Shown one piece after another: positions 1-9,152 of a stretch of 40,572 nt of DNA. The translations under genes and the position numbers were made by a program. Numbering within the stretch: the first letter of the stretch is position 1; each line of letters begins with the position of its first letter. A model generated the notes under the pieces. The model saw only the letters and a list, made by a program, of their open reading frames with translations. It searched no databases and had not been told where the DNA came from. This DNA is from Lentisphaeria bacterium (GTDB lineage: Bacteria > Verrucomicrobiota > Lentisphaeria > Victivallales > Victivallaceae), in assembly GCA_017508135.1 (NCBI GenBank), contig JAFVZN010000091.1, positions 1 through 40,572 of the forward strand. The letters are read 5' to 3'.

Positions 1-243
1 TCCCATATATCTGCCGCATTTACACCACAAGGTTCGGTCAGTATCGGACTTCGCTTTGTTTGGCAAGCTCATCCACCTTGCATATGCCTTATATGCGGTT
101 TCTGTTCATCAGACCGGGATTTTGCTATTGCCTTCTTTCAGATTCCACCTCACAATGGACACCCTTGGCTTTCGCTAACAGTTCCTACTGACAAGGTCTG
201 TATCGGACTTTCACCGGCGAGTCAATGCGCGTGCCGCGCATAC
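1..243 (-). mobile_element. Group II intron, 5' portion (runs off the left edge)
   Basis: Read on the minus strand from 243, the sequence opens with GTATGCGCG, a GCA loop and CGCGCAT, and continues into segments I recognise from domain I of bacterial group II introns. These include GGTGAAAGTCC near 220, AAGGGTGTCC near 155 and GTGGAATCTGAA near 140. The presumed 5' end (GTATG, close to the GTGYG consensus) lies right behind the T-run of a rho-independent terminator, which is where group IIC introns usually insert. Only about 243 nt are in the window, so the intron-encoded reverse transcriptase and the 3' end are not visible. The group II identity rests on motif memory. The IIC subclass is inferred from the location. 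The exact 5' splice site could shift by a few bases. Confidence 0.72.
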
Positions 244-244
244 C

Positions 245-275
245 AAAAAAAAGCCTCCCCGGTTTGGGGAGGCTT
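245..275 (-). terminator. Rho-independent terminator of the giant repeat-protein gene
   Basis: On the minus strand AAGCCTCCCC (266-275 region) and GGGGAGGCTT form a perfect 10-bp stem around an AAACC loop, followed by eight T residues (complement of A245-252). It lies about 60 bp behind the stop codon of the repeat-protein gene and directly in front of the group II intron. Confidence 0.9.
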
Positions 276-335
276 TGAGTAGACACTCGCGGGAGGAAGA
301 GTTTTTCAACTCTTCCATCCCTGAGGGAATCCAAC

Positions 336-3300
336 TTACGCCTTGGCAACAGCCACGGTGTACTTGAATTCGACGTTATCTTCGGTGAAGGTGGCGTTGT
401 AGTTGACACCTTCGAACGCGAACGCATAGGTTCCGGTTTCGAAGATCTCGCCAACACCAGTTCCGAGGACGTTGAGAGCAACTGCGGCATCGATGACCAC
501 ATTGCTTCCGGCGAGACCGGCGAGGGCCTCATCGGTGAAGCTGGTGAGATCGAGATCGGCAGTACCGGCAGCGATGTTGACGATGGAACCGGCAGCGATT
601 TCGTCACCGAATTCGATGGCTTCAACACCGGCGATTTCCGCGATGGTGGCATTGCCGACGACGACCAGAGCATCAGCAAGTCCGGTACCGGTCAGGGTGC
701 CGACGTTGGCGGTGACGTAGAGGTCACCGTCGAAGTTGACCGCACCGGTCAGCTTACCGCCGGTGATCGCACCAGCCTGACCGAAGGTGACAGTACCGAC
801 GGTGCTGTCAGCCGCGATGACGAGGCTGTCAACTTTGTCAACACCGGCAGCACCGAAGTTGACATCGCCGATGGTGGCACCGGTCAGGGTCAGGGTATCG
901 GCGTTGGCAGTACCAGTGAACGCGGTGGCGTTGTTAACGGTACCGGTGATCGCCATGTTGGTGAAATCTCCGGAGTAGACCTCGGCCTTCTTGCCAGCCG
1001 CGACAACGATCGCATCGACATCAGCGATGGATCCGATTTCGGTATCCGCATTGACGTTGATGGCGTCAACGTTGTTGATATTGGTGATGGAAACATTGCC
1101 GGCGATATTCAACGTGGCAACATCGCTCACAGCGGAGACCTCAAGCGCGCTGACCTTGTTGAGTTCAAGATCAGTACCGGCAGCGGTACCTTCCAGAGTG
1201 ACGGTGGAGACGTTCTTGTCGCCGATGTCATTGCCTTCGCCATCGAGGATGTCTTCGACAGTACCGGTGATGCTGGCAACACTGTTGGTAACAACCGCGC
1301 CGAGGACGGCGGTGTTGGCAGTACCTTCAGCGGTAGCAACATTCTTGATGGTGAGTTCAGCACCAGCCTTGATATCATCGATCTTGGCAGCACCGGAGAC
1401 CGCGATTTTGTCAACCGCAGGATCAACAGTATCATCGACGCTGTAGGTGACAACACGGTTCAAGGTGACAATACCGGTGACCGCTTCGTTGAAGTCGGCG
1501 GTGGCATTGCTGATGGAGACGTTACCATTGACGGCACCGTCGAAGGTCACGTCCGCGATATCAGCGATGGCAACTTCAGCATTGACTTTTCCGGCGACGG
1601 TGATTTCGTCGTCGACTTTGAATCCAAGCTGTGCAGTTTCGTCGATACCGGTGAAGGTGACCTTGGTACCTTCCATATCGGCAACGATTTCGTTACCGGT
1701 GAAAGAGGCGGCAACAGTCAGAGTATCGAACTTGACCAGCTCAGCGGTGACGTTGGCGTTGTTGACCATCGCGAGGATGTCAGCACCGGCGCCGAAGTCG
1801 ATGACAGCGGTGATGCCGAGATCGACGTTGGTGGTGTTCGGATCGAGAACCCAGTCAGTGCCATTGTAGCTGTAAGCGACATCGAAACCATCAAGCTTGA
1901 GGGCGTTGAGGGTAAGATCCGCAGCGTTGACCATGACGAGGTCATCACCGCCCTTGAGAGCGACGGTACCATCGATGGCGATATCGCTTTCAACGGTGAA
2001 GATGTTGTTGGCATCGCTGCCGGCAACAGTGACCGCCTCAGGCTTGACAGAGACTTCGACCTTGATGTTGGTGGGAACAAGGTCAACCTTGTCGTCGCCG
2101 GTGACCTTATCCAGACCGAAGGTGAAGGTGTAATCAACACCGTTCAGGGTAGCGGTCCATTTACCGGCCTGACCGACATAATCGGCAGCGTTGTAGTTTT
2201 CTTCATTGAAGATAGCTTCGAACTGAGCGTTGACATCAGCAACGACAGTAGCGAGAGCGGTGTTGCGGTCGACAGTAATCGTCGTACCCGCGTAATTAGC
2301 ATCGACCACCAAGTTATTGTTGAAGTTGATACCGAAGGTCGCCAAAGTGGCATCAGCATCAAGGACATTGAGCAGCATATCTGCACCAGCGGCTTCGCTA
2401 TTGCCGAAGTCAACAGTGGTGATAGCACTGTCACCAATCAAACCGAGAACGTCGGATCCTTCACCGAAGCTGACGGTACCATTGATAACGCTGTCGTTGA
2501 TGATCATGCTGTTGACGTTCCATTTCTGCTCGATATGAGCACCCCAGGCGAGCTGTCCGCCGATGTTGGTCCAACCTTCATCAATAGTCAGGGCATCGAC
2601 CATGTAATCGTCAGCGGTGAAATCAGCAGTGATGTTGGCTCCAGCGATGATGTTGATCTGATCGAAGGTGACACCGGCGTTGGTGTTGATACCGCCGAAA
2701 GCGGCCAACTCAGTAGCATCGATAGTACCACTGACATTACCATTGATAACAAGTCCGTCACCTTTGGCAACGATCTTACCGGCAGTGATGTCAGCGGAGA
2801 TGGTGTTGAGACCGGTAGCAGAAACAGCGAGTTCATCGCCGCCGTTGATGGCACCGACCTGATCCCAGATGGTGTTACCGGTGAGTTCATCGATGCGGGA
2901 AGCGTTGACCGCGAGATCGCCATTGTCCATGGTGAGATCAGCCGCGCTCAGATCGAGACCGTTGTCGGAGTAGATATCAGCATCGCCGTTGACAGCCATG
3001 TTGCCGCCGACCTTGACATCGCCGTAAACGTCGATATCGCCAACGGTGAGGGTCTTACCGACAGTGACGTTGCTGTACAAAGTTCCGGCACCATTGATTT
3101 CGAGAGAAGCATCAGCGGTAACACCGGCAGCCTTGACATCGGTGGTGATGGTCAGGGTATCGGTATCGTCTTCGATCAGTTCTTCAACGCCGTCATCAGC
3201 ACCGCCGAAAGCGATGTTACCCATTTCAACAATAGCAGTACCGAGGGTGAGCTTGTTGATGGTCAGGGTTTCTTCCGCACCGGTCATGGTGATGTCGCTC

Positions 3301-6300
3301 TTGAATTCAGCGTAATCTTCGAAGATGCCTTCTTCAACTTCGCGGGTGTCTTCGTAGAAGTTGATGGTGAGGTTGTCTTCAAAGCTCAGAGCGTTGACAG
3401 TAGCAGAACCGTTGATGGTCAGGCTGTTGGCAGCATCATTGTATTTGAGAGCGCCGTTAACGACCAGATCTTTGCCAAGTTCAACATCGTTGGAAGCATC
3501 GGCATCCATGGTGATGTCGCCGTTGACCTTGACATTGGCACCGACATAGAGGTCAGCATCATCAAACTTGTCATCGACATCTTCATTACCGACAGTCAGA
3601 GCGCCGACAGTGATGTCGCCATCGAGGCTGAGGTCTTCGAAGGAAACCGCAGTGGCAACGATCTTGGCGCCTTCAGCGGTGGCATCCCAGTTAGTGTCGC
3701 CAGCGAGAGTGGCAGCACCGGTGGTGAAAGAAGCGTTGACACCAACGTTGATATCGCCTTCGTCAGAAACCAAACTTCCGGCAGTCATGGCACCATCTTT
3801 ACCAACGGTGATGTTACCGGTGGTCAAGTTACCGGTGATGTCGAGTTTGGCACCGGCAGTACCTTCGTTGTTGTTGGCACCGAGGGTAACACCATCGGCG
3901 CGGACATCAGCTTCGAACTTGGCAACAGCACCATCCAGAGCGCGTTCGCCCTTGGCGGAGACTGCAGCAGCAGTTTCGATCGCAATGTCGCCGGTAAATT
4001 CAGCAGCCTGCTTGGCAGTGAAGTTACCGCCAGCCTGAACAGTCATGGTACCGGCAGCGATTTCGCCGTCGATGCTGGTGACAGCATCCCAACCGGAAGC
4101 AACGATATCAGTGGCAACGACGTCGCCCTTGATATTGGCGTTGATAGCGGCTTTGGCATCGTCTTCCCAGGTGACGTAATCATCTTCAGCACCGCCTTCG
4201 CCGAGGGTCAGGGTGTTGGCGACAGTGAAGTCAGCTTCAGCATTGCCGAGGAGCTGGAGATTGTCATTACCAAAGACACCTTTTTCGATGAAGGCATAAC
4301 CTTCACCTTCGACAGTCATAACGCTGTCATAATCGAAGGTCAAAGTACCATAGGGTTCTTTGTTGAACTTTTCGTCGTTGAGACGTTCGATACGGGTGGT
4401 ATCGGAGAGGGTCAGGTTGCCTTCAGCCAGGACGTCAGCTTCGAAGGTACCGTCGATCGCCATGTCAGCCTGAGTAGTGATTCCGTTTGCAGGATCGCCG
4501 GACCAGGCATCACCGCCGTTTTCGTAATCGTAAACGCGGACGTTACCGGCGAATTTGTCAACATCGAGGTCGAGGGCACCGATAACATTCAGGACCTTTT
4601 CGCCGAGGGCGAGTTCAGTACCGGAAATGGTGACATCGCCAACGAGTTTGTTGACATCAAGCTTGACACCGTCTTCAACGTTGATGGCGTTACCATTGGC
4701 GGTGATGGAGTCGGCCTTGACGCTGGCATCTTCAGCGATGGTCAGATCGCTGTTGAGAGCGACATCACCGGCAACTTCGTTGTTTCCGGCGAAGATGACG
4801 TCGGTGGCATCAACGTTGGCAGCCTTCAAGTTGGTGAAGGTGACAGTATTGGCAACAACATCACCGGCAACGATATCAGCGGCAACGTCGGTGTTGGCGA
4901 TATCGGCATCGCCGACGATTTCAGCACCTTCGATAGCAACGCCATCGGCAGCAAGAGCACCGGTGACCTTGACAGCGGCGAAGGAACCATTGGTGGCAGT
5001 GACATCAGCAGTGATAGCAGTACCGGCAACTTCGACATCGGTCAGAGTGACGGTTTCAGCTTCAACAGCACCACCGGCGATTTCGCTGTTGTTAACAGTC
5101 ATATCGGTAGCTTTGACAACATAGTCGTCAGCGATGGTGATGTCGGAATCGTTGATGGCAACGCTGTTGGCTTCGACGAGGTTGATCTTCTGATCAGCAC
5201 CGAAAGCGAAGTCAACACCGGTCAGGGCGACGTCACCGTAGACATTCAGAGTGGCATCGCCGTAGATGTTGCCCCAGCTGATGATTTCGATGTCGCGGAC
5301 ATTCATGTCAGCGGCGAGAGTGATGTTGGATTCGACCAGCTTGAGGTCAACAATGCCGTTTTCGGTACCGATGTCATCGACGAATTCGTTTCCGGCAATG
5401 GCGTTGGCGAAGGAGACGTTGGCATCCTGGAACGCGAGGCTCGCGGTGCCGCGACCGATATCAAGCACACCGTCAAAGGCAACATCGCCGCGGAAGGTGA
5501 TGTCAAGGTTGTTGACAGCGGTTTCGTTGGTCAGAGCGATAACGCTGGCAGCGTCGATAGCAGCATCTTCGATGGTGATGGAAGCATCAATGTCATCAAA
5601 AACGATTGCGCTGGCAGTGATAGCACCGGACAACTCGACGTCAATGCCGTAGGCTTCGATGGTGACAACGGAGTTGTCGATAGCACCGAACGCAGCTTCG
5701 GAACCGGCTTCGAGCAGAGCTTCGCTGTTGACGAGGTTGGCGATGGTGAGTTCATCACCGTTGAAGACGAGAGTGGAGTCTTCGAACTTGCCGAGGACAA
5801 CGAGATCGTTGGCAGTGGCAAGGTGACCGGAGAAGTCGCCGATGTAATCGGTTCCGTCAGCACTCAGGACAGCGTTGTAACCGAACTTGACTTCTTCGAT
5901 TTCAAGACCGGCGAAATCCCAACCGTTGACGGTGGCGGAAACCGCATCTTTGAGTTCGAGAGTGGCGTTCTTGTACTTCAGGTCGAGGGAAGCAACATCA
6001 CTGACAACACCGTCAGCGGCGATGATGACGTTGCTGGCACCGCGACGGGATCCGGTGAAGGTTCCGGCGAAAGCGGCATCGTCGATGACGAGGGTGCTTT
6101 CAGAAGCACTGCGGAGGTCGATTTCGCCGGTGTAGGCATCAGCGATGACGACTTCAGCTTTACCGCCGGCGAGGGTGATGTCGCCAATACCGGCAGCGTT
6201 GTTGACAACGACAGTGTTGTCGCCCTTGGTGAGAACCAGATCCTGAATTTCATCGGCAGCGACGGTCTGATCGGCATCGGTGATGAATTTGTCGATGGTG

Positions 6301-8174
6301 AAATCGGCCTGCCACGGAGTGACGGTTTCGATCCACTGACCGGCAACGGCATCGTAGACAGCCTGAGTGACGCTGACGATTTTCTTTTTGGCGTTGACGG
6401 AATCAACGGTGGTGCTGCCATCGTCATAGAGGAAGACGACTTTCTTCAGTTCATTGACATAGCCAGCATAGTTGTTGATTTCGGTAGCGGACAGGACACC
6501 GTTGATGACGATGGTGTTGGCACTGTCAGCACTGGTGGTGATGTTACGGGCATCGAGAGCACCGTTGACCACGACGAGGTTTTCACCGGCACCGGAGAGA
6601 TCCAGCTTGGAGAGACGGCCGTTGATGGTCAGAGTGTCGTTGCCGGCACCGAGAGAAAGTTTACCGGTGAAATAGGTGTTGTCGTCGATGGTAACAACGT
6701 CATCACCAGCCATGGTCTTGAAGTTGTAGGCGATTTCACGGGCATAGTTGTTGTTGATGGCATCATAACTCCAGCCGAAGGAGACAACGTCGTCCGCGCT
6801 GGACAGCACGTTGGCAACACCCTGACGGTTGATGTAACCATCGACGGAGAGTTCCAGAGTCGCGCCGGTGTAGGTGAAGATCAGCTTGCCGGTTTCGACT
6901 TCATTACCTTTTTTGTCGGTAACGGTTGCGAAGGAGAGTTCATACTGATAATCAGCGATGAGACCGCCTTCGTCTTTCTTGATGTTGATCTGGTTGACAT
7001 CGAAGGAAGCGGAGGTGAACTTCTTGGCAACGCCCTGGATCAAAGCACGGCTGAAGGAACCGCCGGCGGTGATAAGATCACTGTCGATGGAAACGGTCAG
7101 CTTGTTCAGCTTGTAATCGCTCTTGAGGGTAAGGATGGCAGCCTGATTGCTGTTGTCGATCTCAGAAAGTTCGATGATGTATTCGGCGTTGACCATGGAC
7201 TTGTCCTGACCTTTGGAGAAGGTGACAGCACTGTTGTCCTTGATGGTAACGGTGTCCATGCCCTTGACGGTAGCGGCGAAATCGCCCTGATACGCATCGA
7301 GAACGAGGTCCTTGGAACCGAAAACAACACCTTTGCCGCTGGGAGTACCGACGATCTTGCCGATCTTACCGGCACTGCCGACCGCACCATTGGTGGTGAC
7401 GGTGATGGTGACATCGCCGAGGACGTTGGCGTTCTTACCGCCGGCGTAGATGGTACCGATGCTCATGGCAGAAGCGGTCGCCGCGGAGTTCATGTCGATG
7501 TTGATAGCAACGTCGCCGACAACTTTGGCACCGTCGACACCACCGCCGTAAACGTTGGTGATTTTGCCGCCGGAGATGTTGATGGTGGCGTTTTCAGTGA
7601 TGCTGGTAGCACCGGCACCGCCAGCGTAAACGTTGGTGACGGTTCCGCCGATGACATCGATGCTGGCATCTTTGGTGATGGCCTGAACTTCGACTTTGTA
7701 CTTCTTGGAAGTAGCAGTGTCGGTCATGACCGCGCCGGCGAAAGCATCGGTGACTTTGGCATCATAGATAACGACATCGGAATCAGCGATGACGACAGTT
7801 TCGGGCTCGACGCTGGTCGGAGCATACTTCTTGTCTTCAGCGGTGAATTCGACTTTGGCACCGGCGACCAACTTGGCGGTGACGCCGTCTTCGAGGACGA
7901 CTTTGGCACCGGCGATTTCGCCAGCTTTGTCGCTCAGCTCGATACCGGCGACGCTCTTGGCGGTACCTTTACCGGCATAACCTTTGACAGTGATGTCATC
8001 GGTGCCGTTGCCGTACACGCCGATCTTGCTCACAGAACCGTCGATGATAACGGTATCAACACCGTCTTCAACGATTCCATTGGTGGTGTCTTTTCCGACA
8101 ACCTGAATTTTGGAAGCAGCGATCTCTTCCGCGTTCTGAAGGCCATCAAAAAGATCTTTGATGTTTTTACTCAT
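336..8174 (-). CDS. Giant beta-strand-repeat protein (secreted adhesin or surface-layer candidate)
   Basis: This encodes about 2,612 residues. I place the start at the ATG at 8174 (MSKNIKDLF), because a GGAG motif sits about 6 nt upstream. An ATG 15 nt further upstream lies before that site. The protein is acidic, I see no cysteine, and it is built of short alternating V/I/L/A/N/G/D strands such as GDVTI, GNVSI and LxVxGAL. The N-terminal quarter has the YAGG/YGGG turns typical of right-handed beta-helix adhesins. Scattered GAGND, GGDD and GAGAD turns resemble RTX calcium-binding repeats but are not in long arrays. There is no N-terminal signal peptide, so type I secretion through a C-terminal signal is plausible. 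The composition resembles surface-layer proteins. Strong codon bias suggests high expression. It ends at a strong terminator and is probably co-transcribed with the small gene upstream. The exact function is unknown. Confidence 0.85.
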   Translation of the reverse strand: MSKNIKDLFDGLQNAEEIAASKIQVVGKDTTNGIVEDGVDTVIIDGSVSKIGVYGNGTDDITVKGYAGKGTAKSVAGIELSDKAGEIAGAKVVLEDGVTAKLVAGAKVEFTAEDKKYAPTSVEPETVVIADSDVVIYDAKVTDAFAGAVMTDTATSKKYKVEVQAITKDASIDVIGGTVTNVYAGGAGATSITENATINISGGKITNVYGGGVDGAKVVGDVAINIDMNSAATASAMSIGTIYAGGKNANVLGDVTITVTTNGAVGSAGKIGKIVGTPSGKGVVFGSKDLVLDAYQGDFAATVKGMDTVTIKDNSAVTFSKGQDKSMVNAEYIIELSEIDNSNQAAILTLKSDYKLNKLTVSIDSDLITAGGSFSRALIQGVAKKFTSASFDVNQINIKKDEGGLIADYQYELSFATVTDKKGNEVETGKLIFTYTGATLELSVDGYINRQGVANVLSSADDVVSFGWSYDAINNNYAREIAYNFKTMAGDDVVTIDDNTYFTGKLSLGAGNDTLTINGRLSKLDLSGAGENLVVVNGALDARNITTSADSANTIVINGVLSATEINNYAGYVNELKKVVFLYDDGSTTVDSVNAKKKIVSVTQAVYDAVAGQWIETVTPWQADFTIDKFITDADQTVAADEIQDLVLTKGDNTVVVNNAAGIGDITLAGGKAEVVIADAYTGEIDLRSASESTLVIDDAAFAGTFTGSRRGASNVIIAADGVVSDVASLDLKYKNATLELKDAVSATVNGWDFAGLEIEEVKFGYNAVLSADGTDYIGDFSGHLATANDLVVLGKFEDSTLVFNGDELTIANLVNSEALLEAGSEAAFGAIDNSVVTIEAYGIDVELSGAITASAIVFDDIDASITIEDAAIDAASVIALTNETAVNNLDITFRGDVAFDGVLDIGRGTASLAFQDANVSFANAIAGNEFVDDIGTENGIVDLKLVESNITLAADMNVRDIEIISWGNIYGDATLNVYGDVALTGVDFAFGADQKINLVEANSVAINDSDITIADDYVVKATDMTVNNSEIAGGAVEAETVTLTDVEVAGTAITADVTATNGSFAAVKVTGALAADGVAIEGAEIVGDADIANTDVAADIVAGDVVANTVTFTNLKAANVDATDVIFAGNNEVAGDVALNSDLTIAEDASVKADSITANGNAINVEDGVKLDVNKLVGDVTISGTELALGEKVLNVIGALDLDVDKFAGNVRVYDYENGGDAWSGDPANGITTQADMAIDGTFEADVLAEGNLTLSDTTRIERLNDEKFNKEPYGTLTFDYDSVMTVEGEGYAFIEKGVFGNDNLQLLGNAEADFTVANTLTLGEGGAEDDYVTWEDDAKAAINANIKGDVVATDIVASGWDAVTSIDGEIAAGTMTVQAGGNFTAKQAAEFTGDIAIETAAAVSAKGERALDGAVAKFEADVRADGVTLGANNNEGTAGAKLDITGNLTTGNITVGKDGAMTAGSLVSDEGDINVGVNASFTTGAATLAGDTNWDATAEGAKIVATAVSFEDLSLDGDITVGALTVGNEDVDDKFDDADLYVGANVKVNGDITMDADASNDVELGKDLVVNGALKYNDAANSLTINGSATVNALSFEDNLTINFYEDTREVEEGIFEDYAEFKSDITMTGAEETLTINKLTLGTAIVEMGNIAFGGADDGVEELIEDDTDTLTITTDVKAAGVTADASLEINGAGTLYSNVTVGKTLTVGDIDVYGDVKVGGNMAVNGDADIYSDNGLDLSAADLTMDNGDLAVNASRIDELTGNTIWDQVGAINGGDELAVSATGLNTISADITAGKIVAKGDGLVINGNVSGTIDATELAAFGGINTNAGVTFDQINIIAGANITADFTADDYMVDALTIDEGWTNIGGQLAWGAHIEQKWNVNSMIINDSVINGTVSFGEGSDVLGLIGDSAITTVDFGNSEAAGADMLLNVLDADATLATFGINFNNNLVVDANYAGTTITVDRNTALATVVADVNAQFEAIFNEENYNAADYVGQAGKWTATLNGVDYTFTFGLDKVTGDDKVDLVPTNIKVEVSVKPEAVTVAGSDANNIFTVESDIAIDGTVALKGGDDLVMVNAADLTLNALKLDGFDVAYSYNGTDWVLDPNTTNVDLGITAVIDFGAGADILAMVNNANVTAELVKFDTLTVAASFTGNEIVADMEGTKVTFTGIDETAQLGFKVDDEITVAGKVNAEVAIADIADVTFDGAVNGNVSISNATADFNEAVTGIVTLNRVVTYSVDDTVDPAVDKIAVSGAAKIDDIKAGAELTIKNVATAEGTANTAVLGAVVTNSVASITGTVEDILDGEGNDIGDKNVSTVTLEGTAAGTDLELNKVSALEVSAVSDVATLNIAGNVSITNINNVDAINVNADTEIGSIADVDAIVVAAGKKAEVYSGDFTNMAITGTVNNATAFTGTANADTLTLTGATIGDVNFGAAGVDKVDSLVIAADSTVGTVTFGQAGAITGGKLTGAVNFDGDLYVTANVGTLTGTGLADALVVVGNATIAEIAGVEAIEFGDEIAAGSIVNIAAGTADLDLTSFTDEALAGLAGSNVVIDAAVALNVLGTGVGEIFETGTYAFAFEGVNYNATFTEDNVEFKYTVAVAKA

Positions 8175-8224
8175 TTTATTCTCCTTCATGTTTAGGGTTA
8201 ATGAGTGTTACAATTGTTTAGTGT

Positions 8225-8716
8225 TCAATTTCTAAATTTTTGCGTCAGTACACAGATGACTTTGCCGAAACTCTGCATCTGGCGGAGAAGCTCCGCGCGG
8301 CGCACCGCGCAAATCACCTCCACGGCGAGAAGTGCTTCACAGCAGCTCACCGTAATGCAGAATGACGAAAAATCTTTTCCGGCACACAACTTGAAACAAC
8401 CACATTCTGCCAGATCTGAAACAACTCCGATGACCGGGGTTTCGTCCAGCTCTGCAGAACCATCAAAAGAAAATTCATCCGTTTCAACTCCGGTAAACTC
8501 CGCCGATACACATGCCGATGAGGCGACATCAGCATTTTCATTATATATATAGGCGGATTCCACAGCGGGAACGGAAGCGGAATTGTCATCAGAAGAGATG
8601 AAAGAAGCAGCGGAGAGAACCTCCTGCTCAGAAACACAAAAAGCCCTTGCCGAAACACCCGTTTCGGGCGTCAGCAAAGACAAATATCCGGTGCTTTTGC
8701 CGGTTGTGATAAGCAT
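8225..8716 (-). CDS. Unknown Cys-containing small protein upstream of the repeat protein
   Basis: About 163 residues beginning MLITTGKSTGYLSLL. The start at 8716 has AGAGG about 10 nt upstream. An alternative ATG at 8746 (MMSKQRGES) has only a weak GGGG upstream. The reading frame has normal third-position variation and looks genuinely coding. The first two thirds are acidic and Ser/Ala/Glu-rich. The last 60 residues carry several cysteines (ECGC, LC, FC, SCC, IC) and a basic end (AVRRAELLRQMQSF). There is no signal peptide and no clear membrane helix, and I recognise no family. The stop lies about 50 bp before the repeat-protein start with no terminator between, so both genes probably belong to one transcript from the promoter near 8955. 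It could be an accessory or regulatory partner of the giant protein. Confidence 0.6.
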   Translation of the reverse strand: MLITTGKSTGYLSLLTPETGVSARAFCVSEQEVLSAASFISSDDNSASVPAVESAYIYNENADVASSACVSAEFTGVETDEFSFDGSAELDETPVIGVVSDLAECGCFKLCAGKDFSSFCITVSCCEALLAVEVICAVRRAELLRQMQSFGKVICVLTQKFRN

Positions 8717-8746
8717 AATAGATTCGCCTCTCTGTTTACTCATCAT

Positions 8747-8934
8747 ACCCCACTACCGACCGGCTTTGCGCATTTACCGGTCAGCGATGGACAACTCTTT
8801 TATTTTCTTGTGTGGACCTCAGTCAAAACTTTTTCCTCCGCAGTTTCACGGCTGTTGCAATCAACCGCTTACCCGGAAAAAACAGTCCTGAAACGGACTT
8901 CCCCCTGCCCGGGGTACAATCCTCCTACTGTCCG
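8747..8934 (-). promoter_or_regulatory. Long 5' leader with hairpins
   Basis: Between the predicted transcription start (about 8934) and the first start codon lie roughly 190-220 nt without a gene. The minus strand shows CCCC-GGGCA-GGGG, then AGTCC-GTTTCA-GGACT followed by G and six T, which is a weak attenuator-like structure. I cannot match it to a known riboswitch class. Confidence 0.35.
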
Positions 8935-8940
8935 ACGAAT

Positions 8941-8969
8941 ACTATACTACCAAAAAAAAAGAAAATCAA
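8941..8969 (-). promoter_or_regulatory. Sigma70-like promoter of the repeat-protein unit
   Basis: On the minus strand TTGATT (complement of 8964-8969) and TATAGT (complement of 8941-8946) are separated by exactly 17 bp. The sequence upstream is very A/T-rich, like an UP element. It is the only strong promoter-like pair seen ahead of the small unknown gene and the giant repeat protein. Confidence 0.65.
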
Positions 8970-9089
8970 GCGAAAAAAGAAAAATTTTCTCATTTTTTTG
9001 CATATTACTGCATTTTTTATGAAAAAATTCACAAACTTGCTTTTTCTTAAAGTTATAAGGCAAACCTTAATATCTTCCGCCGGTAGTGC

Positions 9090-9133
9090 AAAAAAACGGC
9101 AGGTCGCGCGAACTTCCGTCCGCCGACCTGCCG
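9090..9133 (-). terminator. Terminator of the sugar-catabolism operon
   Basis: CGGCAGGTCG (9097-9106) pairs with CGACCTGCCG (9124-9133), a perfect 10-bp stem. On the minus strand it is followed by a run of T (complement of A9090-9096). It lies about 20 bp behind the stop codon of the isomerase-like gene. Confidence 0.88.
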
Positions 9134-9152
9134 CTGTTATCAACTGCCTCCG

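Noticed and set aside
185-679. 164-codon minus-strand frame at the left end
   Set aside because: It overlaps the repeat-protein gene, the terminator and the intron 5' end in another frame, and is rich in Ser/Pro as expected for a shadow frame.
2535-8195. 1,886-codon frame on the plus strand
   Set aside because: It is in exact antisense register with the repeat-protein gene, its composition mirrors the complement of those codons, and no ribosome site or promoter is seen. Treated as a codon-bias shadow.
8880-8935. Leader peptide starting with TTG behind AGGAGG
   Set aside because: The distance from AGGAGG to TTG is only one base, too short for initiation, and the 16-codon frame shows no regulatory pattern.
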